From Pseudooceanicola atlanticus (GTDB taxonomy: Bacteria; Pseudomonadota; Alphaproteobacteria; Rhodobacterales; Rhodobacteraceae): a stretch of 64,000 bases of DNA. The notes beneath the pieces were generated by a model, which was given only the letters and a program-made list of their open reading frames with translations, ran no database searches and was not told the DNA's origin. A program made the translations under genes and the position numbers. Below, one piece after another: positions 8,012 to 16,005 of this stretch (within the stretch, counting starts at the first letter, position 1; every line of letters starts with the position of its first letter). Location of the stretch: assembly GCF_000768315.1 (NCBI RefSeq), contig NZ_AQQX01000013.1:37423-101422 (forward strand), written 5' to 3'.

Positions 8012-9403
8012 ATGACCAATCGCATGACACGACGTGCCTTCTGCGGGTCAATGGCGGGGACGGTCGGGCTGGCCACCCTGCCGGTGCGGGCCGCCGGACC
8101 GCAGACGTTGACCGCCCGCGTCGCCACCGCCCAGATCGCGCCCCCGCAATATGCTGCGACCGAGGTCTGGACCTATGACGGCGCGGTGCCGGGCCCTGTC
8201 CTGCGCGTGCCGCAGGGCGGACGGGTGAGCCGCCGCCTGGTGAACGAGTTGCCGGTCCCGACCTCGATCCACTGGCACGGCATCCGCATCGACAACGCGA
8301 TGGACGGCGTGGCCGGGCTGACGCAGGAGGCCGTGCCACCGGGCGGAACCTTCGACTATGACTTCGCCGTGCCAGACGCCGGGACATACTGGTATCATGC
8401 GCATTCAAACTCGTTCGAGCAGGTGGCGCGCGGGCTTTCCGGCGCGCTGATCGTCGAAGAGGCCGATGCGCCGGAGGTCGACCGGGACGAGGTTCTGGTC
8501 CTCGACGACTGGCTGCTGAACCCCGAGGACGCGCAGTTCATGACCCCCTTCGGTCATCCGATGAGCCTCAGCCATGGCGGCCGCACGGGCAACCTGCTGG
8601 GGACCAACGGGACCTACGACCTCGCCAGCGGGGTGAAAGCCAATGAACGCCTCCGCCTGCGCCTGATAAACGCGTCCAACGCGCGGATCTTCGTGCTTCG
8701 ACTGGCGGGCCTCGAAGGCTGGACTGTCGCGCTGGATGGTATGCCATTACCCGAGCCACAGCCGGTTGAGGCCGAGCTGATCCTCGCCCCTGCACAGCGT
8801 ATCGACCTGATCGTAGATGTAACGGCGGAGGAGGGGGAGACCGCGGCTCTCCTCAGATTCGACGACGACGACCAGTGGCAGCCGCAGGCGCGGTTCCCGG
8901 TCGCGGGTCAGGCATCCGCGACCCGGCGCGACACGCCTGCCGCCCTTCCGCCGAACCCGCGTATGGAAGTGCCGGGGATCGACAGCGCCCGGCGGCTCGA
9001 CATGGTCATGGAGGGCGGGGCCATGGGCAGGATGTCCGGCGCCATGATGAACGGCCGCAACATGGGTTTTCGCGAGATGGCGGGGCAGGGCCAGTTCTGG
9101 GCTCTGTCCGGGCAGGTCGGCATGACCGACACGCCTTTCGCCAGCCTCGACCGGGGCGAGACCGTCCGCTTGAGACTGACCAACGATACCGCGTTTCCCC
9201 ATGCCATGCACCTCCACGGGATGCATTTCCGGCAGGTGGCCGGGGACGGAACCCTTGGCCCGATGCGCGACACGATCCTCAGCTATCCCGACGAGCTGCT
9301 TGAAATCGCCTTCGTCGCAGACAATCCCGGCAAATGGCTGTTCCATTGCCATATGCTGGGCCATGCCGCGTCGGGCATGACCACCTGGATCAATGTAAGC
9401 TAA
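8012..9403 (+). CDS. CueO-like multicopper oxidase, Tat-exported
   Basis: 463 aa. A twin-arginine signal (MTRRAFCGSMAGTVG) precedes three cupredoxin domains. The copper ligand motifs are HWHGIRID, YWYHAHSN, HAMHLHGMHF and HCHMLGH near the C-terminus. A Met-rich segment (about residues 331-357, several M spaced by G/R) lies before the last domain, as in CueO, where such Met residues bind the substrate Cu+. It probably oxidises periplasmic Cu+ to Cu2+. It is coupled to the upstream cytochrome (1 bp gap) and followed 24 bp later by a cytochrome c'. A laccase-like role on phenols cannot be excluded. Confidence 0.92.
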   Translation: MTNRMTRRAFCGSMAGTVGLATLPVRAAGPQTLTARVATAQIAPPQYAATEVWTYDGAVPGPVLRVPQGGRVSRRLVNELPVPTSIHWHGIRIDNAMDGVAGLTQEAVPPGGTFDYDFAVPDAGTYWYHAHSNSFEQVARGLSGALIVEEADAPEVDRDEVLVLDDWLLNPEDAQFMTPFGHPMSLSHGGRTGNLLGTNGTYDLASGVKANERLRLRLINASNARIFVLRLAGLEGWTVALDGMPLPEPQPVEAELILAPAQRIDLIVDVTAEEGETAALLRFDDDDQWQPQARFPVAGQASATRRDTPAALPPNPRMEVPGIDSARRLDMVMEGGAMGRMSGAMMNGRNMGFREMAGQGQFWALSGQVGMTDTPFASLDRGETVRLRLTNDTAFPHAMHLHGMHFRQVAGDGTLGPMRDTILSYPDELLEIAFVADNPGKWLFHCHMLGHAASGMTTWINVS

Positions 9404-9427
9404 TCCCCTCAACAGGAAGGAACTAAA

Positions 9428-9862
9428 ATGAAGAAATACATCGCCATCGCGCTAATCGCCACCGGCACCGCGGCCTTCGCCCACAGCGGCGTCAAGGATC
9501 CGGATGTCATGAACCGCATGATGGGCATGTCGGAACTGGCCAAGCAGATGAAGGTCATCGGCAGCATGCACATGGGGCAGGCGTCTTTCGATGCGGCGGC
9601 GGTCAATGCCGCGCTCGAGAAGATCGCAGAGGAAGCGTCCTATATTCCCTCGCTTTTCGAAACAAAGGCCCTCGATCCCAAATCCGAAGCCTTGCCGGTG
9701 ATCTGGGACGACTTCGAGGCCTTCACGGCCCGCGCCGAAGCGCTCCAGTCAACTGCCGCAGGCTTGGCCGGTAGTGTCGAAAGCTCTGGCGACCTGATGC
9801 AGGTCATGCACGAGATCGGACAGTCGTGCAGTGCCTGCCATTCCGATTTCCGGTCCAAATGA
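9428..9862 (+). CDS. cytochrome c' family protein
   Basis: 144 aa. A cleavable signal peptide (residues 1-18, AFA-H) is followed by an all-helical domain with a single C-terminal heme site CSACH (about 134-138) and end HSDFRSK, the arrangement of class II cytochromes c'. Two M-rich stretches (MNRMMGM, GSMHMGQ) are compatible with copper contact. It overlaps the next gene by ATGA. In this copper operon it may serve in electron transfer or metal binding; gas binding is another known role of the family. Confidence 0.88.
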   Translation: MKKYIAIALIATGTAAFAHSGVKDPDVMNRMMGMSELAKQMKVIGSMHMGQASFDAAAVNAALEKIAEEASYIPSLFETKALDPKSEALPVIWDDFEAFTARAEALQSTAAGLAGSVESSGDLMQVMHEIGQSCSACHSDFRSK

Positions 9863-10287
9863 GACTGCTGGCTGTTCTTCTGGTCTGCGCGGGGACGACC
9901 GCGCAGGCCGACCACCGTTTCGAAGGCCGGGACCTCGAGGCCGGCGCCGCACTTTACGCCGAAACCTGCGCCTCCTGTCACGGCGCGCAGCTGGAAGGAC
10001 AGCCGGACTGGAGAACGCCCGGTCCCGACGGGGTTCTGCCTGCGCCACCCCATGACGTGACCGGACACACCTGGCACCACGACACGCCTCTGTTGCTGGA
10101 GTACACGCTGAAAGGCGGCCAGGCCGCGCTGGAGGCCCGGGGCGTGACCGGGTTCAAGAGCGGTATGCCCGGATTCGAGGAGATACTGACGGAGGATCAG
10201 GTACTCGACATCCTTGCCTTCATCCGGTCGACCTGGCCGGAACAGGCGCAGGAGGTTCAGAACCAGCGGACGCATGCCGCCGATTGA
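9859..10287 (+). CDS. c-type cytochrome, class I monoheme
   Basis: 142 aa. The signal peptide is residues 1-17 (MRLLAVLLVCAGTTAQA), then GAALYAETCASCHG carries the heme motif (C37-C40-H41). The C-terminal Met ligand is probably in KSGMPGFEEILTEDQV, and FIRSTWP closes the fold, as in many small periplasmic cytochromes. Its ATG overlaps the stop of the previous gene, so it belongs to the same operon. This makes three c-type cytochromes around one oxidase. Confidence 0.9.
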   Translation: MRLLAVLLVCAGTTAQADHRFEGRDLEAGAALYAETCASCHGAQLEGQPDWRTPGPDGVLPAPPHDVTGHTWHHDTPLLLEYTLKGGQAALEARGVTGFKSGMPGFEEILTEDQVLDILAFIRSTWPEQAQEVQNQRTHAAD

Positions 10288-10322
10288 GAGCGTGCCGACC
10301 CCGGGGGCGCTGTGATCCCGGC

Positions 10323-10625
10323 TCAACTGGTCAGCAGCTTCTTCCGGGCGGCGTAATCCTCCGCGTCGATCTCGCCGCGAGCCAGACGCATGTCGAGTTC
10401 TGCCAGCGCCCCGGACGCCTTGCCGTTCGGGGCCTGTCCGTCCATGCGGCGGACGAACCAGACGATCCCGGCCACGATTAGGCCAAGAACGATGAGCCAG
10501 AGAACCGGTCCGAACATCATGCCGGGACCGTAGCCATAGCCCCAGTTCATCATGTGATCATAGCCCTCCGGATCGGCGAATGCCGGTTGCGCGAGCAGGA
10601 CAAGTGGAAGTGCGAGACGTTTCAT
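10323..10625 (-). CDS. small membrane protein with C-terminal SHOCT motif
   Basis: 100 aa. A signal peptide (1-17), a Gly/Tyr/Met-rich linker (DHMMNWGYGYGPGMMFGP), one transmembrane helix (about 43-60) and a terminal SHOCT-like helix pair (LDMRLARGEIDAEDYAARK). SHOCT motifs occur at the ends of many small membrane proteins and probably aid oligomerisation. It is last in the minus-strand copper operon, 148 bp after the CusF-like gene, and converges on the cytochrome gene. Function unknown. Confidence 0.82.
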   Translation of the reverse strand: MKRLALPLVLLAQPAFADPEGYDHMMNWGYGYGPGMMFGPVLWLIVLGLIVAGIVWFVRRMDGQAPNGKASGALAELDMRLARGEIDAEDYAARKKLLTS

Positions 10626-10773
10626 GTCACCCTCCGAGCTTGAGATTTTACGCCTTCATCGTCGGACAGATCGCCGCGAATTTCCTTGATCCACCGCAAC
10701 CACACGAAGTCGTGACATAGGAAGGGGCGCCCCAGTTTCCCGGAACGCCCCGCCGCATGTCTGGCCGGAGGAG

Positions 10774-11079
10774 TTACTCGGCCATGATTTCGGTCACGGT
10801 CAGCTTGCCCTTCACACGGTCGGCTGTGAAAGCGACTTCCTGACCTTCTTCAAGGCCTTCCAGCATTGCGGGATCGACGACCTCGAAGACCATCGTCATC
10901 GCCTCCATCTCGAGGTTGGCCAGCGGGCCGTGGTCGATGGTCAGGCGGTTCCATTGGGTGTCGATCTTGGTGATCTTGCCCATGCTCATCTCCATGTCGC
11001 CGTGATCGCCGGAATGGGTGCCTTCGGCGATGGCGGTGGTGGCGAAGAGAGCGAAGGCAAGGGTCATCAGGGTTTTCAT
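10774..11079 (-). CDS. CusF-like periplasmic copper-binding protein
   Basis: 101 aa. The signal peptide is residues 1-18 (FATTAIA). A HSGDHGDMEMSMGKI segment leads into a small beta-barrel containing IDHGPLANLEMEAMTMVFEV. The His and Met residues in this region correspond to the Cu+/Ag+ site of CusF proteins. It likely chaperones periplasmic Cu+ to the efflux or oxidase partners. It is in the operon with the multicopper oxidase (60 bp upstream) and the TolC-family gene, but no CusA/CusB pump genes are present in the window. Confidence 0.9.
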   Translation of the reverse strand: MKTLMTLAFALFATTAIAEGTHSGDHGDMEMSMGKITKIDTQWNRLTIDHGPLANLEMEAMTMVFEVVDPAMLEGLEEGQEVAFTADRVKGKLTVTEIMAE

Positions 11080-11139
11080 TGCGCGTGTCCTTTCAAGACT
11101 TGAGGGGATGCGCCCGGACAGGCCGGACGCCGGGGGAAT

Positions 11140-12492
11140 TCACCCGCGACGCACATGATCGCGGGGAGAGATGATGGTTTCGGGGCTGGTATTGCGGGCC
11201 TCTTCGGGAAGCTCGCCGGTCCATTCCCAGGCTTCGGTGCCCGGCGGGTTTTCATACCAGCCGGGGTCTGAATAATCGCCCGGCGCGATGCCCTCGCGCA
11301 CCTTCACGACGCTGAACATCCCGCCCATCTCCAGCGGGCCGTAGGGACCCCAGCCGGTCATCATCGGGATCGTGTTGTCGGGCAGCTCCATATACATCTC
11401 GCCCATGTCAGCCATGCCGGCAGTGCCCATGGGCATGTAGCCCTGCGTCTCACGACGGATCATGCCGGTTAGCTTGCGCTTGTCGGCCCCGATGAAGGTA
11501 GGCAGGTCATGGCCCATGGCGTTCATCGTGTGGTGCGACTTGTGGCAGTGGATCGCCCAGTCGCCTTCGTGGACGGCATCGAACTCATAGGCGCGCATGG
11601 CCCCGACGGGAATGTCGATGCTGACCTCGGGCCAGCGGGCGCTCTCGGGCACCCAGCCGCCGTCGGTGCAGGTGACCTCGAAATCATAGCCGTGCATGTG
11701 GATCGGGTGGTTGGTCATCGTCAGGTTGCCGCAACGCACCCGGACACGATCCCCCTTGTTCACGACAAGCGGGTCGATGTCCGGGAAGATCCGGCTGTTC
11801 CAGGTCCACATGTTGAAATCGGTCATCTCGGCAACGCGCGGGATGTAGGTGCCCGGGTCGATATCGTAGGCCGCCAGCAGGAAGGCGAAGTCCCGGTCCA
11901 CCGGCATGAAGGCCGGATCGCGCGGATGCACGATGAAGAGGCCCATCATCCCCATGGCCATCTGCACCATCTCGTCCGCATGGGGGTGATACATGAACGT
12001 CCCAGACTTGGTCAGGTCGAACTCGTAGACGAAGGTCTTGCCCGGCGGGATCGCGGGGTGCGACAGGCCCCCGACACCGTCCATGCCCGAGGGCAGGATC
12101 AGCCCGTGCCAGTGGACCGAAGTGTGCTCGGGCAGGCGATTGGTAACGTAGATCCGCACCCGCTCGCCCTCGACCGCCTCGATGGTCGGGCCGGTGGACT
12201 GGCCGTTATAGCCCCAAAGTCGCGCCATCATGCCGTTGGCCATGATCCGCTCGACCGGCTCGGCAACGAGGTGGAACTCCTTCACATTGCCGTTCATGCG
12301 CCAAGGCAGCGACCAGCCGTTCAGCGTGACGACCGGGTTGTAGTCCGGGCCGTTGGACGGGCGCGGCGGGACCTGCGTGTTCGGGCTGTCATAGCTCGCC
12401 GCTTCGGGAAGGTCCCGGAACCGGGTCTGCGCCTGTGCGGCCGAGGCCATGGCGAGGCCGGCCCCTGCGGTCAGAAGTTGTCTGCGGTTCAT
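11140..12492 (-). CDS. multicopper oxidase of copper-resistance type
   Basis: 450 aa. A Tat-like signal (MNRRQLLTAGAGLAMASA) is followed by cupredoxin domains. The copper ligand motifs are SVHWHGLILP, MYHPHADEM, HPIHMHGYDF and HCHKSHHTMNAMGHD. It is shorter than the usual PcoA/CopA oxidase (about 600 aa), has different ligand spacing from the oxidase at 8012, and lacks its long Met-rich insert, so the two are not recent duplicates. It overlaps the TolC-family stop by ATGA (12489-12492), meaning tight co-translation. Probable role: periplasmic Cu+ oxidation or sequestration. Confidence 0.9.
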   Translation of the reverse strand: MNRRQLLTAGAGLAMASAAQAQTRFRDLPEAASYDSPNTQVPPRPSNGPDYNPVVTLNGWSLPWRMNGNVKEFHLVAEPVERIMANGMMARLWGYNGQSTGPTIEAVEGERVRIYVTNRLPEHTSVHWHGLILPSGMDGVGGLSHPAIPPGKTFVYEFDLTKSGTFMYHPHADEMVQMAMGMMGLFIVHPRDPAFMPVDRDFAFLLAAYDIDPGTYIPRVAEMTDFNMWTWNSRIFPDIDPLVVNKGDRVRVRCGNLTMTNHPIHMHGYDFEVTCTDGGWVPESARWPEVSIDIPVGAMRAYEFDAVHEGDWAIHCHKSHHTMNAMGHDLPTFIGADKRKLTGMIRRETQGYMPMGTAGMADMGEMYMELPDNTIPMMTGWGPYGPLEMGGMFSVVKVREGIAPGDYSDPGWYENPPGTEAWEWTGELPEEARNTSPETIISPRDHVRRG

Positions 12493-13901
12493 TCTGCACC
12501 TCCTGTCGCGCCACCCCAGATGGCGGCAGTCATGGCTGCTTCGGCGTGCCAGTAGTCGGCCTTTGCCTCGGCGTAGCTGAGTTCGGCTTCAAGGCCCTCG
12601 CGGGCGTCGGTGATCAGTTCGAAGGTCGAAGTGAGCATGCCGTTGTAGGACTTCAGCGCCTCCTCATCGATCGTGCGGCGCAGCGGCAGCACCTCGTCGC
12701 GCCAGTGCCGGGCGATATTGTATTTCCCGGTGACGGCGGCATGGGCCGACCGCGCCTCGGACCGGGCATTGACCGCCGCCTGCGCCAGTTCGTTCGCCGC
12801 GCGAATGTAGGCCAGTTCCCCCCGGCGGCTGGTCAGCTTTCCGGTGTCGTAAAGCGGGATCTCGAAGCTCGCTTCCAGCACGCGCGAGGTTTCCGTCTCC
12901 CGCCCCGTAGGCGTGTCAGACCGCTCGACCTCGGCCCCTGCGGTGATCTCGATATCCGAGAGCATCCGCGTCTGGCCTTCCAACCGGTATTCCTGGGCAA
13001 TGGCCTCCAGCTCCAGCCGCCCGATGGCGAGGTCGGTGCGGTGCTCGAGCGCCAGCTTTTCGACATCCGACCGGCCCGGCCGACGACCGGGCAGTCCCGG
13101 CAGACGATCCGGAACATAGAAGTCGATATCCGCGCCCCAGAGCCCCATGAGCCGGGTCAGCTTCTCCTTCGCCAGTTGCGCTTCCAGCCGGGCATCGGCC
13201 CGTTCGGCGGCGAGATCGGCGGTGAACACATGCTCCCGCGCCTGATCGGCCCGGTTCATCGCCCCGGTGCGACCGAGTTCGGCGGCCAGTTCCGATGCCG
13301 CATCCGCCGTGCCCTGCGCCCGCCCGATCAGCGCGGCGGCCTCGAAGGCTGAAACCGCGTCGATCCAAGCCTGACGCGTCTCTGTCGCCAGCGCGATCGT
13401 CGCCCCAAGGGCGGCAAACTGCGCCTGCTGGAACTTTGTCTGCGCGATGGCACGGCGGGGTTTCACGGTTGCTGCGTCGAGGATCGCGCCCGTCACCACC
13501 GCTTCCAGCGAGCGGGCCAGCCCGACCTCGCCGATACCCGAGATCGTCACGCCGAAGGACGGAACCGGACCCATGGCCACTTCCCACAGGTCCGCTGCCG
13601 AGAGCCCCAGATCGGCATAGGCCGCTTGAAGGCCACGATTATTCATCAGCGCCACCTGCACAGCCGTGTCGGGGCCGATGGATTTGCGGTGGACCAGAGC
13701 GCGGGTCCGCGCCCCGTTCGCGGCCACCTCGGCGGCCGACTGCGCCCAGACGCCCGACGCGCCGGTGGCCTGTTTCGTCCCGCTCGACACCAGCGAAAAG
13801 CCCGCGCCAGGGGCCGAGGCCTGACCGACCAGCCCTGCATCCGCACAGGCCGCCAGGGAGAGAGGAAGAAGCGCGACACCCATCTTGAAGGTCCTCCTCA
13901 T
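12489..13901 (-). CDS. TolC-family outer-membrane factor, probable lipoprotein
   Basis: 470 aa. A lipoprotein signal ends SLAAC (Cys about 19). The rest is helical with the duplicated outer-membrane-factor pattern (NRGLQAAYADLGLSAADL, RTDLAIGRLELEAIAQEY, SFEIPLYDTGK, ANELAQAAVNARSEARSAH). Such proteins form the outer-membrane exit duct for tripartite pumps. Here it sits directly before a multicopper oxidase without an RND pump or adaptor, an arrangement seen in copper islands; the partner is unknown. It overlaps the small lipoprotein gene upstream by ATGA. Confidence 0.9.
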   Translation of the reverse strand: MRRTFKMGVALLPLSLAACADAGLVGQASAPGAGFSLVSSGTKQATGASGVWAQSAAEVAANGARTRALVHRKSIGPDTAVQVALMNNRGLQAAYADLGLSAADLWEVAMGPVPSFGVTISGIGEVGLARSLEAVVTGAILDAATVKPRRAIAQTKFQQAQFAALGATIALATETRQAWIDAVSAFEAAALIGRAQGTADAASELAAELGRTGAMNRADQAREHVFTADLAAERADARLEAQLAKEKLTRLMGLWGADIDFYVPDRLPGLPGRRPGRSDVEKLALEHRTDLAIGRLELEAIAQEYRLEGQTRMLSDIEITAGAEVERSDTPTGRETETSRVLEASFEIPLYDTGKLTSRRGELAYIRAANELAQAAVNARSEARSAHAAVTGKYNIARHWRDEVLPLRRTIDEEALKSYNGMLTSTFELITDAREGLEAELSYAEAKADYWHAEAAMTAAIWGGATGGAE

Positions 13902-14116
13902 GACGACCCTCCCGGCGCCTGCGCGTCGTTCAATTGGCGCCAGTCGCCGGGCGCCTGAATTGGGCGTGAAGTATGGGAAACGGATGGCCCGGACCGGGCT
14001 GTGCGCGCGGTTGACGGATCGGCGGCCCGGGTGAGCGGGGCGGTCAAGGGGGGCTCGAACGGCTGTGAACAGCCCGCGAGCGCCAGCGGCACGGCGGCCG
14101 CCAAGAAAATCTTCAT
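13898..14116 (-). CDS. small lipoprotein
   Basis: 72 aa from an ATG at 14116 preceded by CGGAGA. A lipobox LALAGC (Cys about 16) is followed by a Pro/Thr/Ser-rich, probably disordered tail with no recognisable domain. The stop overlaps the TolC-family start by four bases. Probably an accessory lipoprotein of the copper operon. The frame extends upstream to 14161 without a better start. Confidence 0.6.
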   Translation of the reverse strand: MKIFLAAAVPLALAGCSQPFEPPLTAPLTRAADPSTARTARSGPSVSHTSRPIQAPGDWRQLNDAQAPGGSS

Positions 14117-14176
14117 GATTGGTCTCCGGAAGGGATCGGCAGAACAGGCGCCGGATGGCACCCTACGACAGCTCGA

Positions 14177-14584
14177 TCACGCTTTCGGAGGTCGTCGCAG
14201 CCCACTTGGCCGCGCCAGGTCGGTCAAGTCCTCGGATGACCCATTGTTCAAAGTGCCGGACGCAGCCAGCGCGATGCCGATCGAGACCGGCACGCCTGGC
14301 ATTTCGAAAACGCAGGCGTGGTCGCAGCAGGCCGCAGCGACTTGCGCCTCTGCCTCTCCTCCCGACTGGGTCATCTTATGGTCCGAATGATGATGCATCA
14401 GGCTCATGTGATCCGCCCCATGATCCTGCGCCACATCTGAATGGTGATTTGTTCTGTGCTGTCCGGAAACCTGCAGACGTTGCGGGCAGGACATCGCATC
14501 GGACATGGCTATGGCCGTGACCGGGGCAGTCACGATCATAAGCCCGGTAATCACCAGAAAGAATGCGAACAAGTATCTCATCAT
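14177..14584 (-). CDS. secreted His-rich putative copper-binding protein
   Basis: About 135 aa. The N-terminus MMRYLFAFFLVITGLMIV is a signal or membrane segment. The mature part holds CPQRLQVSGQHRTNHHSD, DHMSLMHHHSDHKM and ACCDHACVF, then a tail ending SGLRRPPKA. The density of His, Met and Cys suggests soft-metal binding. It leads the minus-strand copper operon, 60 bp before the lipoprotein gene. Overall plan resembles the product at 7169-7498 (signal, CP, DH-rich region, C-terminal basic/proline tail). The start is uncertain: 14584, 14581 or 14629. Confidence 0.6.
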   Translation of the reverse strand: MMRYLFAFFLVITGLMIVTAPVTAIAMSDAMSCPQRLQVSGQHRTNHHSDVAQDHGADHMSLMHHHSDHKMTQSGGEAEAQVAAACCDHACVFEMPGVPVSIGIALAASGTLNNGSSEDLTDLARPSGLRRPPKA

Positions 14585-14758
14585 CGTGAATGCATGATTG
14601 TGCGAAGCAGATGATCTGGCAAGTGACAAACGCGTCAGTCCCGCCCATGCCCGTGCGCGACACCCGCCGCTGGCTTTTAGCCGAGGTCAAAGTGCCCCAG
14701 AGCTGCAGCGACCATTCCGATCAAGTGGGGGCCCCACGCCTGCCCCGTGATCCACGGA

Positions 14759-15355
14759 TCAGGCGTCGGTAGCAGCGCGCCGACCGACGAGGGCAAGAAC
14801 CATCTTTTCAAGAGCATCCACCGACGCGGCGGCGGTGATTTCGCCACGGCGGAGGTTCTGCCGCAGGGCGATCCCGTCGAAGGCCAGCATCAGCGAATGC
14901 GTCATCGCCTCACGTTCGGCCGCCGCCAGATCGGGCAGGGCGCGGCCGATCATGTGGTGGATGCGCGACATGGTCCAGATCAGCAGTTCCGGATTGTAGT
15001 CGTCGCCGGGTTTGGCGGTGGCCAGGGCCTGCACGAGCGTGAGGGTCTGACCGGACCGGTCCGCCGCGATCCCGTGCAGCAGGCCATGGATCAGCGCGTG
15101 AAGGCTGTCTTCCGGAGTTTTCTGGGCGGATACGGTGGCCTCGAGTTCCGCGATCCTGGTCCGCAGCCACGGGTCGAAGACCGCAAATGCGATCTCGAAT
15201 TTCGAATCGAAATAGACATAGACGTTGGATTGCGAGGTGCCTGCCGCCCGCGCGATGCTGCTGATCGTCGTCGCGATATAGCCCTTCTCCATGAAGAGCC
15301 GTTCGGCGGCTCCCATGATAGCGACCCGGACTTGCTCACTTTTTTGGCGTGCCAT
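14759..15355 (-). CDS. TetR-family transcriptional repressor
   Basis: 198 aa. The N-terminal TetR helix-turn-helix reads AAERLFMEKGYIATTISSIARAAGTSQSNVYVYF (about 16-49), and the ligand-binding helical domain is unannotated. It faces the coxG/molybdenum hydroxylase operon across a 197-bp gap that carries two related dyads, so it is the likely regulator of that operon, relieved by a substrate or intermediate (inference). Confidence 0.93.
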   Translation of the reverse strand: MARQKSEQVRVAIMGAAERLFMEKGYIATTISSIARAAGTSQSNVYVYFDSKFEIAFAVFDPWLRTRIAELEATVSAQKTPEDSLHALIHGLLHGIAADRSGQTLTLVQALATAKPGDDYNPELLIWTMSRIHHMIGRALPDLAAAEREAMTHSLMLAFDGIALRQNLRRGEITAAASVDALEKMVLALVGRRAATDA

Positions 15356-15379
15356 CGACGATCCTCCCGAAAGGTTTTT

Positions 15380-15446
15380 TACCGAATGACATTCGCTATT
15401 GACAGAAGCAAGCCCTTTGTCCCTGATTAAAGAACGTCATTCGTTA
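15380..15446. promoter_or_regulatory. paired TetR-type operators flanking a promoter
   Basis: Two sites share one design: nine-base halves around a single centre base. Site 1 (15380-15398) is TACCGAATGACATTCGCTA, with 8 of 9 pairs matched. Site 2 (15428-15446) is TAAAGAACGTCATTCGTTA, with 7 of 9 matched and the right half nearly identical to site 1. A TTGACA -35 starts at 15399, directly after site 1, and site 2 covers the expected -10/start region. Binding at both would block the plus-strand promoter and could also autoregulate the TetR gene. Confidence 0.65.
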
Positions 15447-15478
15447 ATACGCCGTTAGAGCGCGCCACCAACCGGGAG

Positions 15479-15556
15479 ATGACCGTGCCAGGACCAAGAC
15501 TTTCGAACCGCCTTTGCCGGCCCGCCATGCGTCACGTCGCAGGAGGTAAGGCATGA
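15479..15556 (+). CDS. possible 25-aa leader ORF
   Basis: ATG at 15479 preceded by CGGGAG encodes MTVPGPRLSNRLCRPAMRH and ends GGKA, with its TGA overlapping the coxG ATG (ATGA). It contains the coxG ribosome site. It may couple translation to coxG or be chance. Rich in Pro/Arg; no family recognised. Confidence 0.3.
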   Translation: MTVPGPRLSNRLCRPAMRHVAGGKA

Positions 15557-16005
15557 AAATCGAAGGAGATTTCGAGGTCGAAGCGCCGCGTGGCGAGGTC
15601 TGGGAAAAAATTCGCGACCCGCAGGTCATGGGCGCCAGCATCCCGGGCTGCGACACGGTGGAGCAGGTCGACGAGACCTCTTACCGGGCGCAGGTGGCGG
15701 TGAAGGTCGGACCTATCAAGGCCCGCTTCAACCTGCTGGTCGAGGTTCTCGAGGAACAGCCCGAACACACGATTCTGTCCCGCACCTCGGGCGAGGAGGG
15801 GACGCGGGCCAGCGTCGTGAACTCCGACAATGTCGTGCGACTGTCCGATACCGATAGTGGCGGCACCCGCGTGGATTACGTGGCCAACGTGTCGGTCACG
15901 GGGCGGCTGGGCAAGTTCGGCCTGGGGATCTTCCGCAAGAAGGCCGACCAGCTGGCCGGGCAATTCGTCGTCAATTTCCGCGAAAAGCTGGGGGTGACGG
16001 CATGA
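15553..16005 (+). CDS. coxG: CoxG/SRPBCC-family protein
   Basis: 150 aa. The sequence MKIEGDFEVEAPRGEVWEKI, followed by DPQVMGASIPGCDTVEQVD and later GRLGKFGLGIFRKKADQLAGQF, is typical of CoxG, a member of the SRPBCC lipid/hydrophobic-ligand fold. In carboxydotrophs CoxG anchors CO dehydrogenase to the membrane; homologues accompany other molybdenum hydroxylases. It has a strong AGGAGG site and overlaps the next gene by four bases. Role here: probably recruitment or maturation of the hydroxylase encoded by the next three genes. Confidence 0.9.
   Translation: MKIEGDFEVEAPRGEVWEKIRDPQVMGASIPGCDTVEQVDETSYRAQVAVKVGPIKARFNLLVEVLEEQPEHTILSRTSGEEGTRASVVNSDNVVRLSDTDSGGTRVDYVANVSVTGRLGKFGLGIFRKKADQLAGQFVVNFREKLGVTA

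Noticed and set aside
14725..14761. Palindromes GTGGGG-g-CCCCAC and TGATCC-ac-GGATCA near the TetR stop codon
   Set aside because: Short and not in a promoter position; likely chance or a weak terminator.
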